Below are positions 20,974 to 31,699 of a DNA stretch of 64,000 bases, piece by piece. A model generated the notes under the pieces. The model worked only from the letters and a program-made list of their open reading frames with translations. It was not told the DNA's origin and searched no databases. Every line of letters starts with the position of its first letter. Position 1 is the first letter of the stretch. The position numbers were made by a program, and so were the translations under genes. Origin of the DNA: Zasmidium citrigriseum (taxonomy: Eukaryota > Ascomycota > Dothideomycetes > Mycosphaerellales > Mycosphaerellaceae); the NCBI GenBank assembly GCA_002786025.1, contig NHNW01000001.1, positions 434,001-498,000 of the forward strand, given 5' to 3'.

Positions 20974-21823
20974 ATGGAACAAAGCGATGGGAATGAAGTC
21001 GGTGAGTATGTTTCTGTGAAGCCGTGCAAGTCGCACCTTCTGACATGTCTCAGCTTCAACCGACGACTCATCCACCCGCAAGCGCAAGAGCAGCAGCAGC
21101 CACCGTGAAGAAAAGATCGAACTTCCCATTCACATGCGCAACAGCTTCCTCCAAGACACCTCGCACTTGCCCGCCCAGGTCTTCCACCACCTACAATCCT
21201 ACATCACTCCTCGCTCCGTGCGCTTCGCCAGTCCTCCAACTAAGAAGAGATCTCCTGCGATACAGATCACCCGAGCCGACTCCGATACATCATCTTCCTC
21301 CAGCGACGCCTCGAGTTCAACCAGTTCCAAGGACTCGAGTACTATGAGCACTGACAACATGGACCTGGGGCCGGACCTCTACGCCAAAGCCGAAGAACTC
21401 GGAGCTTCACAAGAACCCATCCACCGTCAAGATCCCCAGCGCGAATCCTCCTCGGCTGCCGCATCGCGAGCAGCCATCTCCAAGAAAGGCCACTCCTTAG
21501 ATTCGAGTTCTCGATACAGTGAAGACCTTGCGAAGAGTCCCGACACCGAGGTCAATGAAGCCGTCTTCGCACCAACTCCCTTCGTCTACAAATCAGACCC
21601 GACGACGGCGATCTGCAGGCTACACGAGTTCACCTACTCTTCACAATGGACGAGACCCGCCACCGAGCTGCTTAGGGAGATTCTAGACGTGCGGTATCCG
21701 GTGGCGGACGAGGGCGGCGACGAGAACGAGGATGAGGAGAGCCCCTTACTGAGGACAGAGGGTCAGGCGAGGCACTTTTGCTGGTGTCGGATGTTGACTG
21801 GACTGTTCTCGAGGAGTTGGTGA
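20974..21823 (+). CDS. Uncharacterised Ser-rich protein, C-terminus uncertain
   Basis: Exon 1 at 20974-21001 joins exon 2 at 21054 across a 52 bp intron (gtgagt...gtctcag), giving MEQSDGNEVASTDDSSTRKR. The protein contains HMRNSFLQDTSHLPAQVFHH, a long Ser/Thr-rich disordered region and FTYSSQWTRPATELLREILD. Read straight through, it ends at 21823. A second possible intron at 21694-21758 (gtatcc...ttactgaggacag) would instead lead to a more protein-like C-terminus (VSDVDWTVLEELVKAEMLIR) ending at 21897. I cannot decide between the two. No family recognised; no signal peptide or membrane segment. Confidence 0.6.
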
Positions 21824-22148
21824 AGGCGGAGATGCTCATTAGATGGCTCAATCACCTTGCTAGAGTCTCAGGGGCAGATCAAAGACGGAGGCAGTAATGA
21901 AGCAATCTGTCCATATGCAAAGGGTGTTGAAAACTATGCCTGTCTATGATGATGCTACTCTCGTCGTCTCTGGCCGTCATGTTCGTCTCATCTTATTCAT
22001 GCTCGTTCATTCCTCCCATGCCGGCCCCCGGGTATCTACCATGCTTTGATCCATTCTGATGCTCGTGATGCGCCCCCTATCTCCAAATCCTTTTGCCGTT
22101 GCTCGTCTCCTACTCCTCCAAATTCACCCTCCTCTCGACTGCGTCTCC

Positions 22149-25100
22149 TCAACCAACCCATCCCTCCAACTCCCTCAAAATCTTCACAACACCCTTTAGT
22201 GCCTCAACCTCCCCCTCCAAATTCTCCTCCATCCACCGTCCTACCACACTCCCCTCCTCCGCCGCCAACATCCTCATAACCCTCTCCACTTCCTCCACAC
22301 CACCCTTCCCAAGCACCCTAACCAAAACATCCCCATCAACATGCAAATCATTCTCGACAAAATTCCTCGCCTGCAAAGGAACCGTATCGCTCTTCCTCAG
22401 TCCGATCGGAAGATGGCGTTCGGGAAATGTCATCCCACCCTCGTCGCTCTTCCTGTCATAAGTAGGATTTTGATGGGAGTGAGGCGAAAGCACGGGACTC
22501 CATTCGATTAAGCGCTGCAACCAGGAGAGTTGGGCCCGGAGTGTTGTGTCGATTTCTTGAATCGCAACGATCGCGCCATCTGTCGCGCAGCCGACGATTC
22601 GGGGGCCTTGGAGACCGGATGGAGGTGGATGTTTGCGTGCCGGAGGTTCGGATTCAATGAGCCGGCTTAGACAGCGGCGGAGGTTGATGGTATATGAAAG
22701 TTCTGCGGGTTGAGCGGAAGGCTTTTTGAGCTGCCAAGAGAGTTTGCTGATGGAGCCAGCCTTGGTCGTTACGAGAGCGGATTTGACATCGGTGTTGTCT
22801 GAGGGGAGGAGGTGGTGCGATAGAAGACTCTGAGCATGTGGACCCATGGCGACGGTCTCGCGGTTAGAGCCCTTGAGTACAACGAGCGAATCTCGAGCAG
22901 TCGAGACAACGATGTTCGGATCTTGGTCGTGGTCGGGACCGGGAGTTTCGACAGTCGCATACACTCCAGGGCTCCCAAGCGTGACATTGGTCCGCGAACC
23001 AGGTACTCGCACAGACTCCCACTCGTTGGTCGCTTCCCGGTAGGTATAGTGGTAGACACTTTCATTTGCGACGACCACTATTGTGTTGTTGTTCAATTGC
23101 GTCAGGGCCGTAACTTCCTCAGGAAACCTCAACTTGTAGACTTCGACGACATCGCTGACTTCCCATTTGCGGTTCTGGAATCGTGGTCGGAGAAAAGTTA
23201 CCCTCCCCTGAGCTCCTGATCGACCCATGTGCTTAGTCCCAACGACAATAAATGGATACGTCTTCTTGGTCTCGCTGTTGGTGTACGACCATTCCAGTAG
23301 TGCATTCACCCGATCGCCGGGTTGCATGTGGTGTGAATAGGTAGGGCCGCCATTCTTCCCGCTGGGAATGAAGTTGATGACGGGCCAAATCTGCCGCCTC
23401 TCCTCGGGCTCTTTGTGGGGCGTCGATGAAGGAAACTTCCGGACGCCTGCGAAGAGGCTTGAGCAGACGATGCTCTGCAGAGACTCAGCATGTAACAGCC
23501 GACTGGGAGTGCCTTCAACTGGAATCTGTCGCGGCACTATTGTTGATTCAGCCTGCACGGCAGCAAAGAAGAGCTCATCTTCTGATACTGCAACTAGCAG
23601 CTCAGCAACGACAGGTGAGGACAACCACATAGACTGAGGTGTCTGAGCGCAAGCCATGATTGGAGGCTGGGCCATGTCCGGTTGCCCTTTGTCCGCGATC
23701 CAAATGGATTCCATCGAGGTCGATTTGCCGTCCCAGGAGAGTAGGCAGAGATCTGTCTCGCTCAGCGCATAGGCTGCAGATTTGTCGTTGCTTAGCGGCA
23801 CGAGCTTGACCGTGCTCTTCCTGAACGGAATCTCCTTGTCTTGGACGAGTTGTCTGTCCTCAGCAGTGAGGTTCATCTCGAAGGTCACAATCCTGCCATC
23901 TCGAAGGCCACATGCGATCGACAGAGCTGACGACTCTTTGTCGTCAGAATTGTTCTGGAGGATCACAATGTTGTCGCAAATACTCGATGTGCCATTCTGT
24001 GTAGACGATGCGGGCAGGTCTGTCGTTGAAATGGCTCGTGTGGAATTAGATCCGGTAATCAGCATGGTCTCAACCGTACCATCAACAGTCGAAGTTGCGA
24101 CCAAGACGCCTTCTCCACTCTTGACAGCGGCAACACACAAGGCTTTCGATGTGAGCGCTGAAGACGCCAGAAGGTGTATCTGTGGCTCGAAGTCGGGTGG
24201 CGATGTCAGGCCGTAAACAGAGATGCTGCACCCGCTACCGCTATCCTCGGCCACGACAAGACTATTGTCGTCGGGAATAAGTTGCGCGGCAAGAATGGTG
24301 GATTCTCCATCGCAGTTCTTCCGACCGGTGTCCTCAAAGTTGCCCTGTATGCTCACAGTGACACAGAACCCTTGATTCGTCACCTGGACGAGATGTCCAC
24401 TGGCAATGACACCAGCAGCTAAGGTGCTCATAGACAGGTCAAAAGCGGCCGAGTTGTGGATCTCAGCGATGTCTTCAAAGTCGCCGTCAATTTGGAACAG
24501 ACGAGTCCCATCCGGCGAAGAAAGAATCAGAACCAGATTGACCGAGCCCATTGACCGATCGGGAACTGTAAAGACGTTGGTAACATTCTTCGATATGTCC
24601 AATGGTACGCTGAGAGCCAGTCGACCTTCAAGGCCCCGCCGAATTTCTGTCACCGCCCCGTATGGCTGCCGGCCGGACGTGACGAGGACGTTGTCAGTGT
24701 AAGCTGCCTGGTGGCGATTTGCATGCAGCTCTTTCGAGGACACCATGTCCGTGACAGAAGCCCAATTGGGCAGGGTTTGTATTGTGTCGAACTTCATGGC
24801 TTCCTCACGACTCATCTCCTCGATCATGCGCGGCGTGAAGAAGGGCCCAATGCTCACGGTCCTTCCAGTGGATGTTTCACCAGCAATTGCAAGGATGTCA
24901 GGACCATCCTCATCTCCAACTGATGCAAATGCTGTGCCTACATGGCAATCGAGATCGCCGGCCCGGCTTATAGTCAATGTCGGTCTTGGACCGAGCGTGG
25001 CCTCAAGCCAGACAACTTGTCCGTCCTCCCTCACGAGATACATGACATCTTTCTCCCTTGAAGCGGCTTTGCTCCGACGAGGTTTCGCACAGTTAACCCA

Positions 25101-26129
25101 CGCTGGAGATCGAGCCGAAAGTCCTGGATGTCTTGGGTCGTCTTGTGGCATAGTCCATGAGCTATCTGTCGCAGACCCCGAGAGGATGTCCTTCCAAAGG
25201 GTGATAGTGTCGTCTTCAATAAGCAAGAATGAAGCGTCTCGAAGGGGCACCAAAAGACTCGGAACATTCTCGGATTCCTGCAAGACCTGGGCTGGATGAA
25301 CCTGAGCACGGCGCGGGCCCATTGAATAATGCCATTCGATCCGCATCGCTTTGGTGCGGCCTTGAGATATGATGATCAGAAGCAGGATAATTTGGTCTGA
25401 ACTTGTCGACGGAGGCGTTAGGAAGTCCATGTGCTGTATGACACCGTCAATCTTCAATGATCGAATTGAAGAGATTGGGCAAAATTCGGAAGTCTGCACC
25501 TTGAGCTCGTGTTTCAGCTGGTCTTTTGACTTGGTGCCGTAAAGTACGACTTGATTCTCCAGTGCGGCAACGGCCACAGCTCTTGACCGTGAGTCGACAG
25601 CGAGATGCTGGCCTGGCTGGAAAAGGGTCCGATCAAAGGTAGGCAGAGGAACAATGGACTGTATGAATCGTGATGTTTCACGTGTCCCAGATACCATGGC
25701 TAGGAAGACCAAGTTGTGCGAATCCAGCGTAAGAACGATGAATTGCGGAGGACAATGGCCGGCAGAGTCCCCATCCTGAGTAGATTCATATTTTATTTTG
25801 GCCAAGAAACCGGCTTCAGCGTCATCGTCATTCGTGTCAAATACAGCAGTAGCTGTAATTCGAGCGTCGAAGTCGCATTTCGTCGCTATATGTTGCAGGT
25901 GCCCACTTGAGCCAACCTCTTTCACTTCGACATAATCTTCCCCAACAAACACGGCGTCGTTGTACGCAGCATGCCGGACCTGCGCATGTAGAATCCAGCG
26001 TACGACCGGGCTCCGGACAATCGTTCTTGTGTAGACACCACATGTTTTCCCGTTGTTCGGGCGAGTTCCAGGCGCCCAAGTCGCCATCATGTGATCATCC
26101 CGAGAGAGGAAAGAGCAGAGTCGATCCAA
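22149..26129 (-). CDS. MMS1/DDB1/CPSF-A superfamily beta-propeller protein, about 1,313-1,326 aa
   Basis: One uninterrupted frame. The true start is probably Met14 or Met15 (26090/26087), giving MATWAPGTRPNN, because YTRTIVRSPVVRWILHAQVRHAAYNDAVFVG resembles the conserved N-terminus of the family containing Mms1, DDB1, Rse1 and Cft1 (CPSF160). The length and lack of low-complexity breaks fit a triple beta-propeller scaffold. The C-terminal helical part (LHVDGDVLVRVLGKGGVEEVERVM) resembles the CPSF-A region end. Members act in cullin-4 ubiquitin ligases, splicing SF3b or mRNA 3'-end processing. This one looks like the fungal third type often annotated thermotolerance or MMS1_N protein, so the complex is uncertain. 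Confidence 0.65.
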   Translation of the reverse strand: MDRLCSFLSRDDHMMATWAPGTRPNNGKTCGVYTRTIVRSPVVRWILHAQVRHAAYNDAVFVGEDYVEVKEVGSSGHLQHIATKCDFDARITATAVFDTNDDDAEAGFLAKIKYESTQDGDSAGHCPPQFIVLTLDSHNLVFLAMVSGTRETSRFIQSIVPLPTFDRTLFQPGQHLAVDSRSRAVAVAALENQVVLYGTKSKDQLKHELKVQTSEFCPISSIRSLKIDGVIQHMDFLTPPSTSSDQIILLLIIISQGRTKAMRIEWHYSMGPRRAQVHPAQVLQESENVPSLLVPLRDASFLLIEDDTITLWKDILSGSATDSSWTMPQDDPRHPGLSARSPAWVNCAKPRRSKAASREKDVMYLVREDGQVVWLEATLGPRPTLTISRAGDLDCHVGTAFASVGDEDGPDILAIAGETSTGRTVSIGPFFTPRMIEEMSREEAMKFDTIQTLPNWASVTDMVSSKELHANRHQAAYTDNVLVTSGRQPYGAVTEIRRGLEGRLALSVPLDISKNVTNVFTVPDRSMGSVNLVLILSSPDGTRLFQIDGDFEDIAEIHNSAAFDLSMSTLAAGVIASGHLVQVTNQGFCVTVSIQGNFEDTGRKNCDGESTILAAQLIPDDNSLVVAEDSGSGCSISVYGLTSPPDFEPQIHLLASSALTSKALCVAAVKSGEGVLVATSTVDGTVETMLITGSNSTRAISTTDLPASSTQNGTSSICDNIVILQNNSDDKESSALSIACGLRDGRIVTFEMNLTAEDRQLVQDKEIPFRKSTVKLVPLSNDKSAAYALSETDLCLLSWDGKSTSMESIWIADKGQPDMAQPPIMACAQTPQSMWLSSPVVAELLVAVSEDELFFAAVQAESTIVPRQIPVEGTPSRLLHAESLQSIVCSSLFAGVRKFPSSTPHKEPEERRQIWPVINFIPSGKNGGPTYSHHMQPGDRVNALLEWSYTNSETKKTYPFIVVGTKHMGRSGAQGRVTFLRPRFQNRKWEVSDVVEVYKLRFPEEVTALTQLNNNTIVVVANESVYHYTYREATNEWESVRVPGSRTNVTLGSPGVYATVETPGPDHDQDPNIVVSTARDSLVVLKGSNRETVAMGPHAQSLLSHHLLPSDNTDVKSALVTTKAGSISKLSWQLKKPSAQPAELSYTINLRRCLSRLIESEPPARKHPPPSGLQGPRIVGCATDGAIVAIQEIDTTLRAQLSWLQRLIEWSPVLSPHSHQNPTYDRKSDEGGMTFPERHLPIGLRKSDTVPLQARNFVENDLHVDGDVLVRVLGKGGVEEVERVMRMLAAEEGSVVGRWMEENLEGEVEALKGVVKILRELEGWVG

Positions 26130-27115
26130 GAACGAGACTCCAGCCCAGACGACCGAGAGCGAATCTATATGACAGCTGACAGCAAGCTGGAGGAGTCACA
26201 GTGGCAGCGTTGCTTCAAGTAAAGCACGGCACAGAAGTGGCCTTGTGAGCTGCAGGTTGGCCTGCACTGCCGAACGCCTATAGGTGCGCGCTTGTACAGG
26301 CTGCTAAGCAGATCGTGAGAAGGTGTTGGCGTTGTGTAAGATTGGGCGTTGGTGTCCGCTACTGCCTTGCATGGTCAGTCGCAATCAATCAAGAAGTAGA
26401 TGAATTTTTGATGAAGGCAAGGATAAAATGGCGAGCGTCTGAGGATACCATTGGTCAGATTTTTCGAGATTTCGAAGAGCCGGCAATCTTAGCGTGTCAG
26501 ATATGATACGCGACAGGCAGTGCCCTTGCAGAAGACGCGTTCGAAGCGAGCGTGTGAAGGTGGCGCTATTCAAATAAACCGAATTGCCGGGAAAGCGACC
26601 AGTACTCCAGTAGACCACCAAGATGCGGCTAGGGCAAGGAACGCGTTGGCTGAAGGTGTTGCAAGCAATGTCGCGAGGCACGTACGGCGCGGCTGTGGCA
26701 GAGCAAAATGTGATCTGTCAACTGTAGCTCCACGTCAAGAAGGACCAGGATGTCGCAGCCGCGATCGAGCTCATGCACGCCGCCGGCCCAGTCGATCAAG
26801 GGCGATCAAGGCCACAAGTGCAATTGCCTGATATGTGCAGGCGCCTTTGATCGAATATGAGGGCTCGTTTGGCGACGTTTCGATGTTGTTGAGCGTAGAA
26901 ACAAAGAGGTGAAGTCGAACGTGGAAGCCAACAGAGTTCAGCAAGTGGGGCTCGTCGAACGGAAGCGACATCCCTGGCCGACCTCACGTCTTCCATCGCT
27001 CAACTTCTGTGCACCCAACCTGCATCCGCGGTCCTGGAAGCGAACCTGCATTCGACGGCGACGTGGTGTCCAGAACACTGCAGGCGACCTCAAGTAGCCT
27101 GGCCGCCGTCAGCGC
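26130..27115. other. 1 kb intergenic region upstream of the CPSF-A-type and TBC genes
   Basis: Divergent promoter region. Frames are short and mutually overlapping (26315-26971) with no recognisable protein. No repeat or RIP signature seen. Confidence 0.5.
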
Positions 27116-28794
27116 ATGCAAAATGTGCCTCGTCTTCGCCGCTGCCAACATTCCAACCACATGGCGCCAGCGGACAGCAACAACGCCAACCAGGTGGAGC
27201 CGCCACTGTCTCGAGATGGAGTGACCGCGGTAGCCGACGAAATGAATGACGAAAATGGATCAGAAGTGCCAGCATCTGATGATAAGCCGGAGTCAAGCAA
27301 CAATATCACAACGCCCATGAATTCCACGTGGGAGAAGGAACCCCTCTCGCCACAGGCCAAAGAGAAGGCAACGCAGATCCTCGCCGCCTGTCGAGATCGA
27401 GATCTAGAGGCTCTCGCTAGTCTTGCAACTTCCCAAGGGGGTTTAATTGAAGACGAGCTCAGACGCACGGCATGTACGAGCTCACATTCCCTGTCATCGT
27501 TCTGCACTTGCGCAGTGAGCATCGCTGATGATAGACGCCGCGCTTAGGGCCCATTCTACTAGGATGTCACCCGTCCGAACCATCGCAAAAGAACGATTGG
27601 ACCAAGCTGGAGCCGCACCGCGAAGAGCAGCAGGTCCAGCTAGACGTTGATCGCTCTTTCGTGTACTACCCCGAGAGTGAGGATTATTATACGTCTCCAA
27701 CACGCGAACTCCAGCTGACCACATAATCATCAAGATGAATCCGAACAGCGTCTAGAACGCCGCAAATCCGAGCTGTCAAACCTCATTCGATCCGTCCTGA
27801 GACAACACCCCTTCCTCTTCTATTTCCAGGGCTATCACGATATCGTGCAGGTCTTCCTCCTTGTCCTTGGGGCTGATGCCGCCGAGCCGGCGGTCGCGCG
27901 GCTATCGCTGCTGCGCATCAGGGACTTCATGCTGCCGACCATGTCCGGAGCCGTGTCGCAGCTTCACCTCCTGCCGGCCATCCTCTATGCCGCAGATAGG
28001 GAGCTGTGCCAACATCTGTCCGTTGCCACCAACCCAATACCCGGCTTTGCACTGCCCGCCACTATCACACTTTACGCGCATCAAATCGAAGAGTATGGTG
28101 ACATTGCTCGCCTGTTTGACTATCTACTGGCCAGTGAAGCCGCGGTGCCAATCTACCTATTCGCAGTGGTGGGTCTTCCAACTATGCCTCAACATTATTC
28201 CTCAAGTTTGTCTTCAACTTCGCCCCCAAGCTTCGCCCCAGACTCTAACGCTGCACGAACCAATACTAACACCCCTTCCAGCTAATCCTAACCCGCAAAA
28301 CCGAACTCCTAGAAATCGAACAGGACGACTTCGCCATGCTCCACCACATCCTCTCCAAACTCCCCAATCCCCTCGACCTCGACGGCCTCATCTCTCAAAC
28401 TCATACCCTGTTCCTCCAACATCCCCCGGAGACCCTCCCTTTCCGCGCCTGGAATCGGATCTCAGCTTACAGCGTGTTGAAAACGACCCGTGATCCCCAC
28501 ACCCGGACAAGTCTGGATCTTGACGAGGCCAAGGAACTCTGGCGAAAACACGCCGCACAGAATTGGAGAATGGAAAAAATCCAAAAAGCACGTGAAGCGG
28601 TGCAGAAGGTCGGTGTAGTAGTGCAGAAGTTCGGCGTGAGGCATCGGAGAGAAGTCCGCTTTACTGGGGCGGCGGTGCTTGTCGCTGTGTTGGCGGTGTA
28701 TTTCGGGAGAACCGATGGAGCGGGCGGGTGGATCTCGATGGTGGGACGGAGGGGTGGTGAACTGGTACAGCAGGTGTTGAGGCGTATGTGGTGA
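27116..28794 (+). CDS. TBC-domain RabGAP with C-terminal membrane anchor (Gyp8/TBC1D20-like), 462-477 aa
   Basis: Four exons: 27116-27473, 27548-27676, 27735-28168 and 28282-28794; all junctions keep frame and total 1,434 bp. The first in-frame ATG is 27116, but MAPADSNN at 27161 is an equally good start. The TBC domain has both catalytic fingers: Asp-Val-Asp-Arg (QLDVDRSFVYYP) for the arginine finger, and FYFQGYHDI for the glutamine finger. After the domain a hydrophobic helix (TGAAVLVAVLAVYFG) near the C-terminus should anchor it, as in TBC1D20/Gyp8, a Rab1/Ypt1 GAP at the ER. The gene ends about 160 bp from the convergent PI 4-kinase stop. Confidence 0.85.
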
Positions 28795-28957
28795 TGCAGG
28801 GGAAATGAATGAACGATATACTGGGTAATCCAACAGAACAGGGTATCATACTAGCATTTCTATAGAACCGGGGCTGGCAATGCAACAGCAGTCGTGCCAC
28901 CAACCCAACACAAATCCCATCCTATCCTCATGCCGTGCAGTGCCATAGTGTCCACCT

Positions 28958-31255
28958 CTAACACCAACTAAACACCGGCGCCTTACTCTTCACCATCTCC
29001 AACCGCTCCACAATAACCTTCCGCATACTACTCTCCCGATCCGCCGCAGCCGCATACCCCAAATCCCCAACATCGTCATCGTCATCATAAGTCCCGCCCA
29101 CGGAGAGCCTCCGCGCGAAATTCAAACTAAACCTCCTCCCATGCCGGGTCTGTGGACTCCCGCCCTGCCAGAGCACATTAGACCGCGGCATGTCATAGCT
29201 CAGCCGTGCATTCCCTGTGCGACTTCTAGGCGCGATGGGTCGACGGGCGGAGGAGTGCAGTTTGGAGTCGGGGGTTTCTTTAGAGTGGATGTCTTGGGAG
29301 GAGTTCTGGCGGGAGTGGTTGAAGCGGTTTTTGCTGGGGGTTATGCCGAGGAGATCGCCGTTGGGGACGGAGGCTGAGGAGGGTTGGATTGTGGATGTGA
29401 TGTCCATTTCTTCGAATTGTTCTTCTGCGATGCCTCGCGGGGGAGTGGCGATTGCCAGGGCTCGTTTCTGGGATTCTGCGGCGTTGGTTGCTGCGGCGCG
29501 GCGGCGCATTTCTTCGGAGGCTCTAGGGAGGGGCACGGCGACGGGGATGTCGACGAGATCGTCCCAGACATGGACACGATTGCGTCGGGTGAGTTCGAGA
29601 GGGCCGTGGTCGGGTGTCTTGAGTGTCTCGACGACGTTCCATGCTTGGCCTTTCATGACTGCCATTTGACGGGCGAACATTCTCTCCTGGAAATCCACGT
29701 CAATCTCGAAGCACTTTCGTAGTTTGACTTGAGTCTCGCTCCACCAGTCTTTGGAAGTTAGTAGAGGCAGGAAATGTTGCTTTGTTTTCTCTGAGAAGGG
29801 TCTCCCGATCAGGTTCACTGGCAGGAAGAGCCACCCAAATGGATAGCTTCGCCAGGCATCAGGGTGTTTCCAGGGCCACGAGAGGCTGTTGTCGATTGCC
29901 CCTATCCTCGGCACAGACTTCTCTTTGGTGTGGTTTCCATTTACCTGGGGATCGGTGGACATATTTTCATCCCGCCTGTGATAGCCTTCGTCGTCTTCTG
30001 TGTTTCCATTCATCTGTACAGGCTCGCTTACGATCGATGCCGTCTGCTTCTCCTTGTCGATCTTGATCATCCAGTTGTCCGTTCCTCGATCGGTATTACG
30101 CATAACGTAGTCGAGAATGACTAGCTTCTCCAGCTCCTCCCTGAAACTTTGCTGTAGCTCTTCAGACCAGAATACTCCTTCGCCTCTGCTTTGCCTGCCA
30201 GAATTCAGCTCTTCCTCTTCTTCGCTGTCTGCGCCATCCACAGCACCTGCACTGCTCGGCCGACATGTCTCGTCCCATCGCTTTCTTCTCTTCTTTCGTA
30301 CCGGCGCCTCTGTGAAGCTCGTGCTATTCTGGTCCGGCCAGGGATGCTCGCGGAAGAACTCAGTTGCCCCTTTGAACCCCTTCAAGAACACTTGGAAAGA
30401 TCCGAGCTTCTCCGGAAACGGCCTGCCTTTCCTGTAGTATGCCCTTCGATCCATCCAGTCGTAATGAAAGCTCTTGCTGCTCAACCCAACGACGTCCGTG
30501 TAGGGCACAATGTTTGTCCGCAGTTGGCAGTCCAGTACATAAGCCGCTGCTTCCGATACATAGCTCAAGTTGGGAATCAACATCGCTCGCCCAAAAGCGA
30601 AGGGGAACAGGTTCCGGTGTATCCATTTCGTCCATTTGGGGTTCTTGCTGGCGTATGGCTCCTCATCCTTGGGTTTGAAGACTCCTATGACCTTGCCTCC
30701 GCTATTGCGAGCAAAGTACGATCCACTGCTCCCTTGTGAGATGAGCTTGGGATGTAGACCAAGTTCAATCGCTGTCCGGACAGATTGGACCAGATCGTCA
30801 AACTCGATCTTGGACAATCGTTGCGCGCTATCATCATACTCCAGATCCATCGTCTCCTTGGTCGCGGGCCGTATCCAGTCCGGTGCCTGAAAGACAGAAT
30901 GATGAATTTCCAACTGCTCCTCCTCCGAGCTCTTCCCCTTGACCCTTCTCCTCTTGAACCTCTCCTTTATTTCGTCGGCCCATCGTTCCAATCGCGCATT
31001 GATAGCTTTGATGTCAACTCCACTATTGGCTCGATGTCGACGACCCGGTCTGCGCGGTGTGCTGTTCCCACTCGGCATTCGCATGTCATCTCGTCTTCGA
31101 GGCTGTATGGGAGCATACTCGGCTCCCGGCGAGGAGATGGTGATCGAGGGGTCGCAGAAGGGGTCCTCATTATCGGAAATGGGCTGGTCGTCCTCTTCCT
31201 CCTCTGCCTGGGCTATTCGAGCATAGCCGGAGGTGGCAGGCCTTTTGCCAGGCAT
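28958..31255 (-). CDS. LSB6: Type II phosphatidylinositol 4-kinase (Lsb6-like), 765 aa
   Basis: Intronless. PI4K-II landmarks appear in order: QGSSGSYFARNSGGKVIGVFKPKDEEPY (nucleotide-binding loop with the ATP-contacting Lys), NPKWTKWIHRNLFPFAFGRA, FVILDYVMRNTDRGTDNWMIK-like catalytic loop (LDYVMRNTDRGTDNWMIK), and IGAIDNSLSWPWKHPDAWR in place of a DFG motif. Long acidic/Arg-rich insertions (KKRRKRW...DSEEEEEL) and a disordered C-terminal tail are typical of filamentous fungi. It converts PI to PI4P on Golgi, endosome and vacuole membranes; association depends on palmitoylated cysteines in characterised enzymes. The promoter is short: a transposon block begins 177 bp upstream of the ATG. Confidence 0.93.
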   Translation of the reverse strand: MPGKRPATSGYARIAQAEEEEDDQPISDNEDPFCDPSITISSPGAEYAPIQPRRRDDMRMPSGNSTPRRPGRRHRANSGVDIKAINARLERWADEIKERFKRRRVKGKSSEEEQLEIHHSVFQAPDWIRPATKETMDLEYDDSAQRLSKIEFDDLVQSVRTAIELGLHPKLISQGSSGSYFARNSGGKVIGVFKPKDEEPYASKNPKWTKWIHRNLFPFAFGRAMLIPNLSYVSEAAAYVLDCQLRTNIVPYTDVVGLSSKSFHYDWMDRRAYYRKGRPFPEKLGSFQVFLKGFKGATEFFREHPWPDQNSTSFTEAPVRKKRRKRWDETCRPSSAGAVDGADSEEEEELNSGRQSRGEGVFWSEELQQSFREELEKLVILDYVMRNTDRGTDNWMIKIDKEKQTASIVSEPVQMNGNTEDDEGYHRRDENMSTDPQVNGNHTKEKSVPRIGAIDNSLSWPWKHPDAWRSYPFGWLFLPVNLIGRPFSEKTKQHFLPLLTSKDWWSETQVKLRKCFEIDVDFQERMFARQMAVMKGQAWNVVETLKTPDHGPLELTRRNRVHVWDDLVDIPVAVPLPRASEEMRRRAAATNAAESQKRALAIATPPRGIAEEQFEEMDITSTIQPSSASVPNGDLLGITPSKNRFNHSRQNSSQDIHSKETPDSKLHSSARRPIAPRSRTGNARLSYDMPRSNVLWQGGSPQTRHGRRFSLNFARRLSVGGTYDDDDDVGDLGYAAAADRESSMRKVIVERLEMVKSKAPVFSWC

Positions 31256-31423
31256 TTCCAGAAGTGAGCGACTCTGTGGTGGTCATGGGGTTGGGTGTGG
31301 TGTGAGAGCTGGTGCTGGTGCTTGCTGGCTGGTCTGGGAAGCAAGTGCCGGCGAAGCGAGGCGGCTCTGCGGGAGGGCCGTTGATCGACGTGTGTGGCTC
31401 GTGTTCAAACTTCCAGGAGATGT

Positions 31424-31431
31424 CAATTTAC
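31424..31431 (+). repeat. Target site duplication of the MULE, left copy
   Basis: CAATTTAC lies immediately left of the left inverted repeat and is repeated at 42509-42516 immediately right of the right inverted repeat. Eight identical bases fit the 8-11 bp duplications made by Mutator-like elements; adding a ninth base gives one mismatch. Confidence 0.8.
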
Positions 31432-31476
31432 GGACCGGTATATAATACCTAACTAACTAGCCATCACGCTACTGCA
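31432..31476 (+). repeat. MULE left terminal inverted repeat
   Basis: Starts GG, then a three-base mismatched stretch, then the 20-base core, then ctagccatcacgct. The right end read on the minus strand gives the same series with transitions (ttagctatcgcgct), i.e. mainly C/T and G/A differences, as expected from RIP. Confidence 0.75.
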
Positions 31477-31699
31477 AGCCACCCCTGCCGGGTCACCTTC
31501 GACCGATTGGTCGGCGTTTCTATAACAACTGTTACTAAACGCGCGATTATATAGTTATAGATAACCTAGCCTAAGGTAGCCTAAGTAAATAAGGCTAAAG
31601 TTTTAGTAATAAGGACTAGTATAGAGCGATTTTAAGGTATTATTAATAGATTTAAAGGTAGATTACTACGTAGGCGGCTAGTAATACTAGCCTATATAT

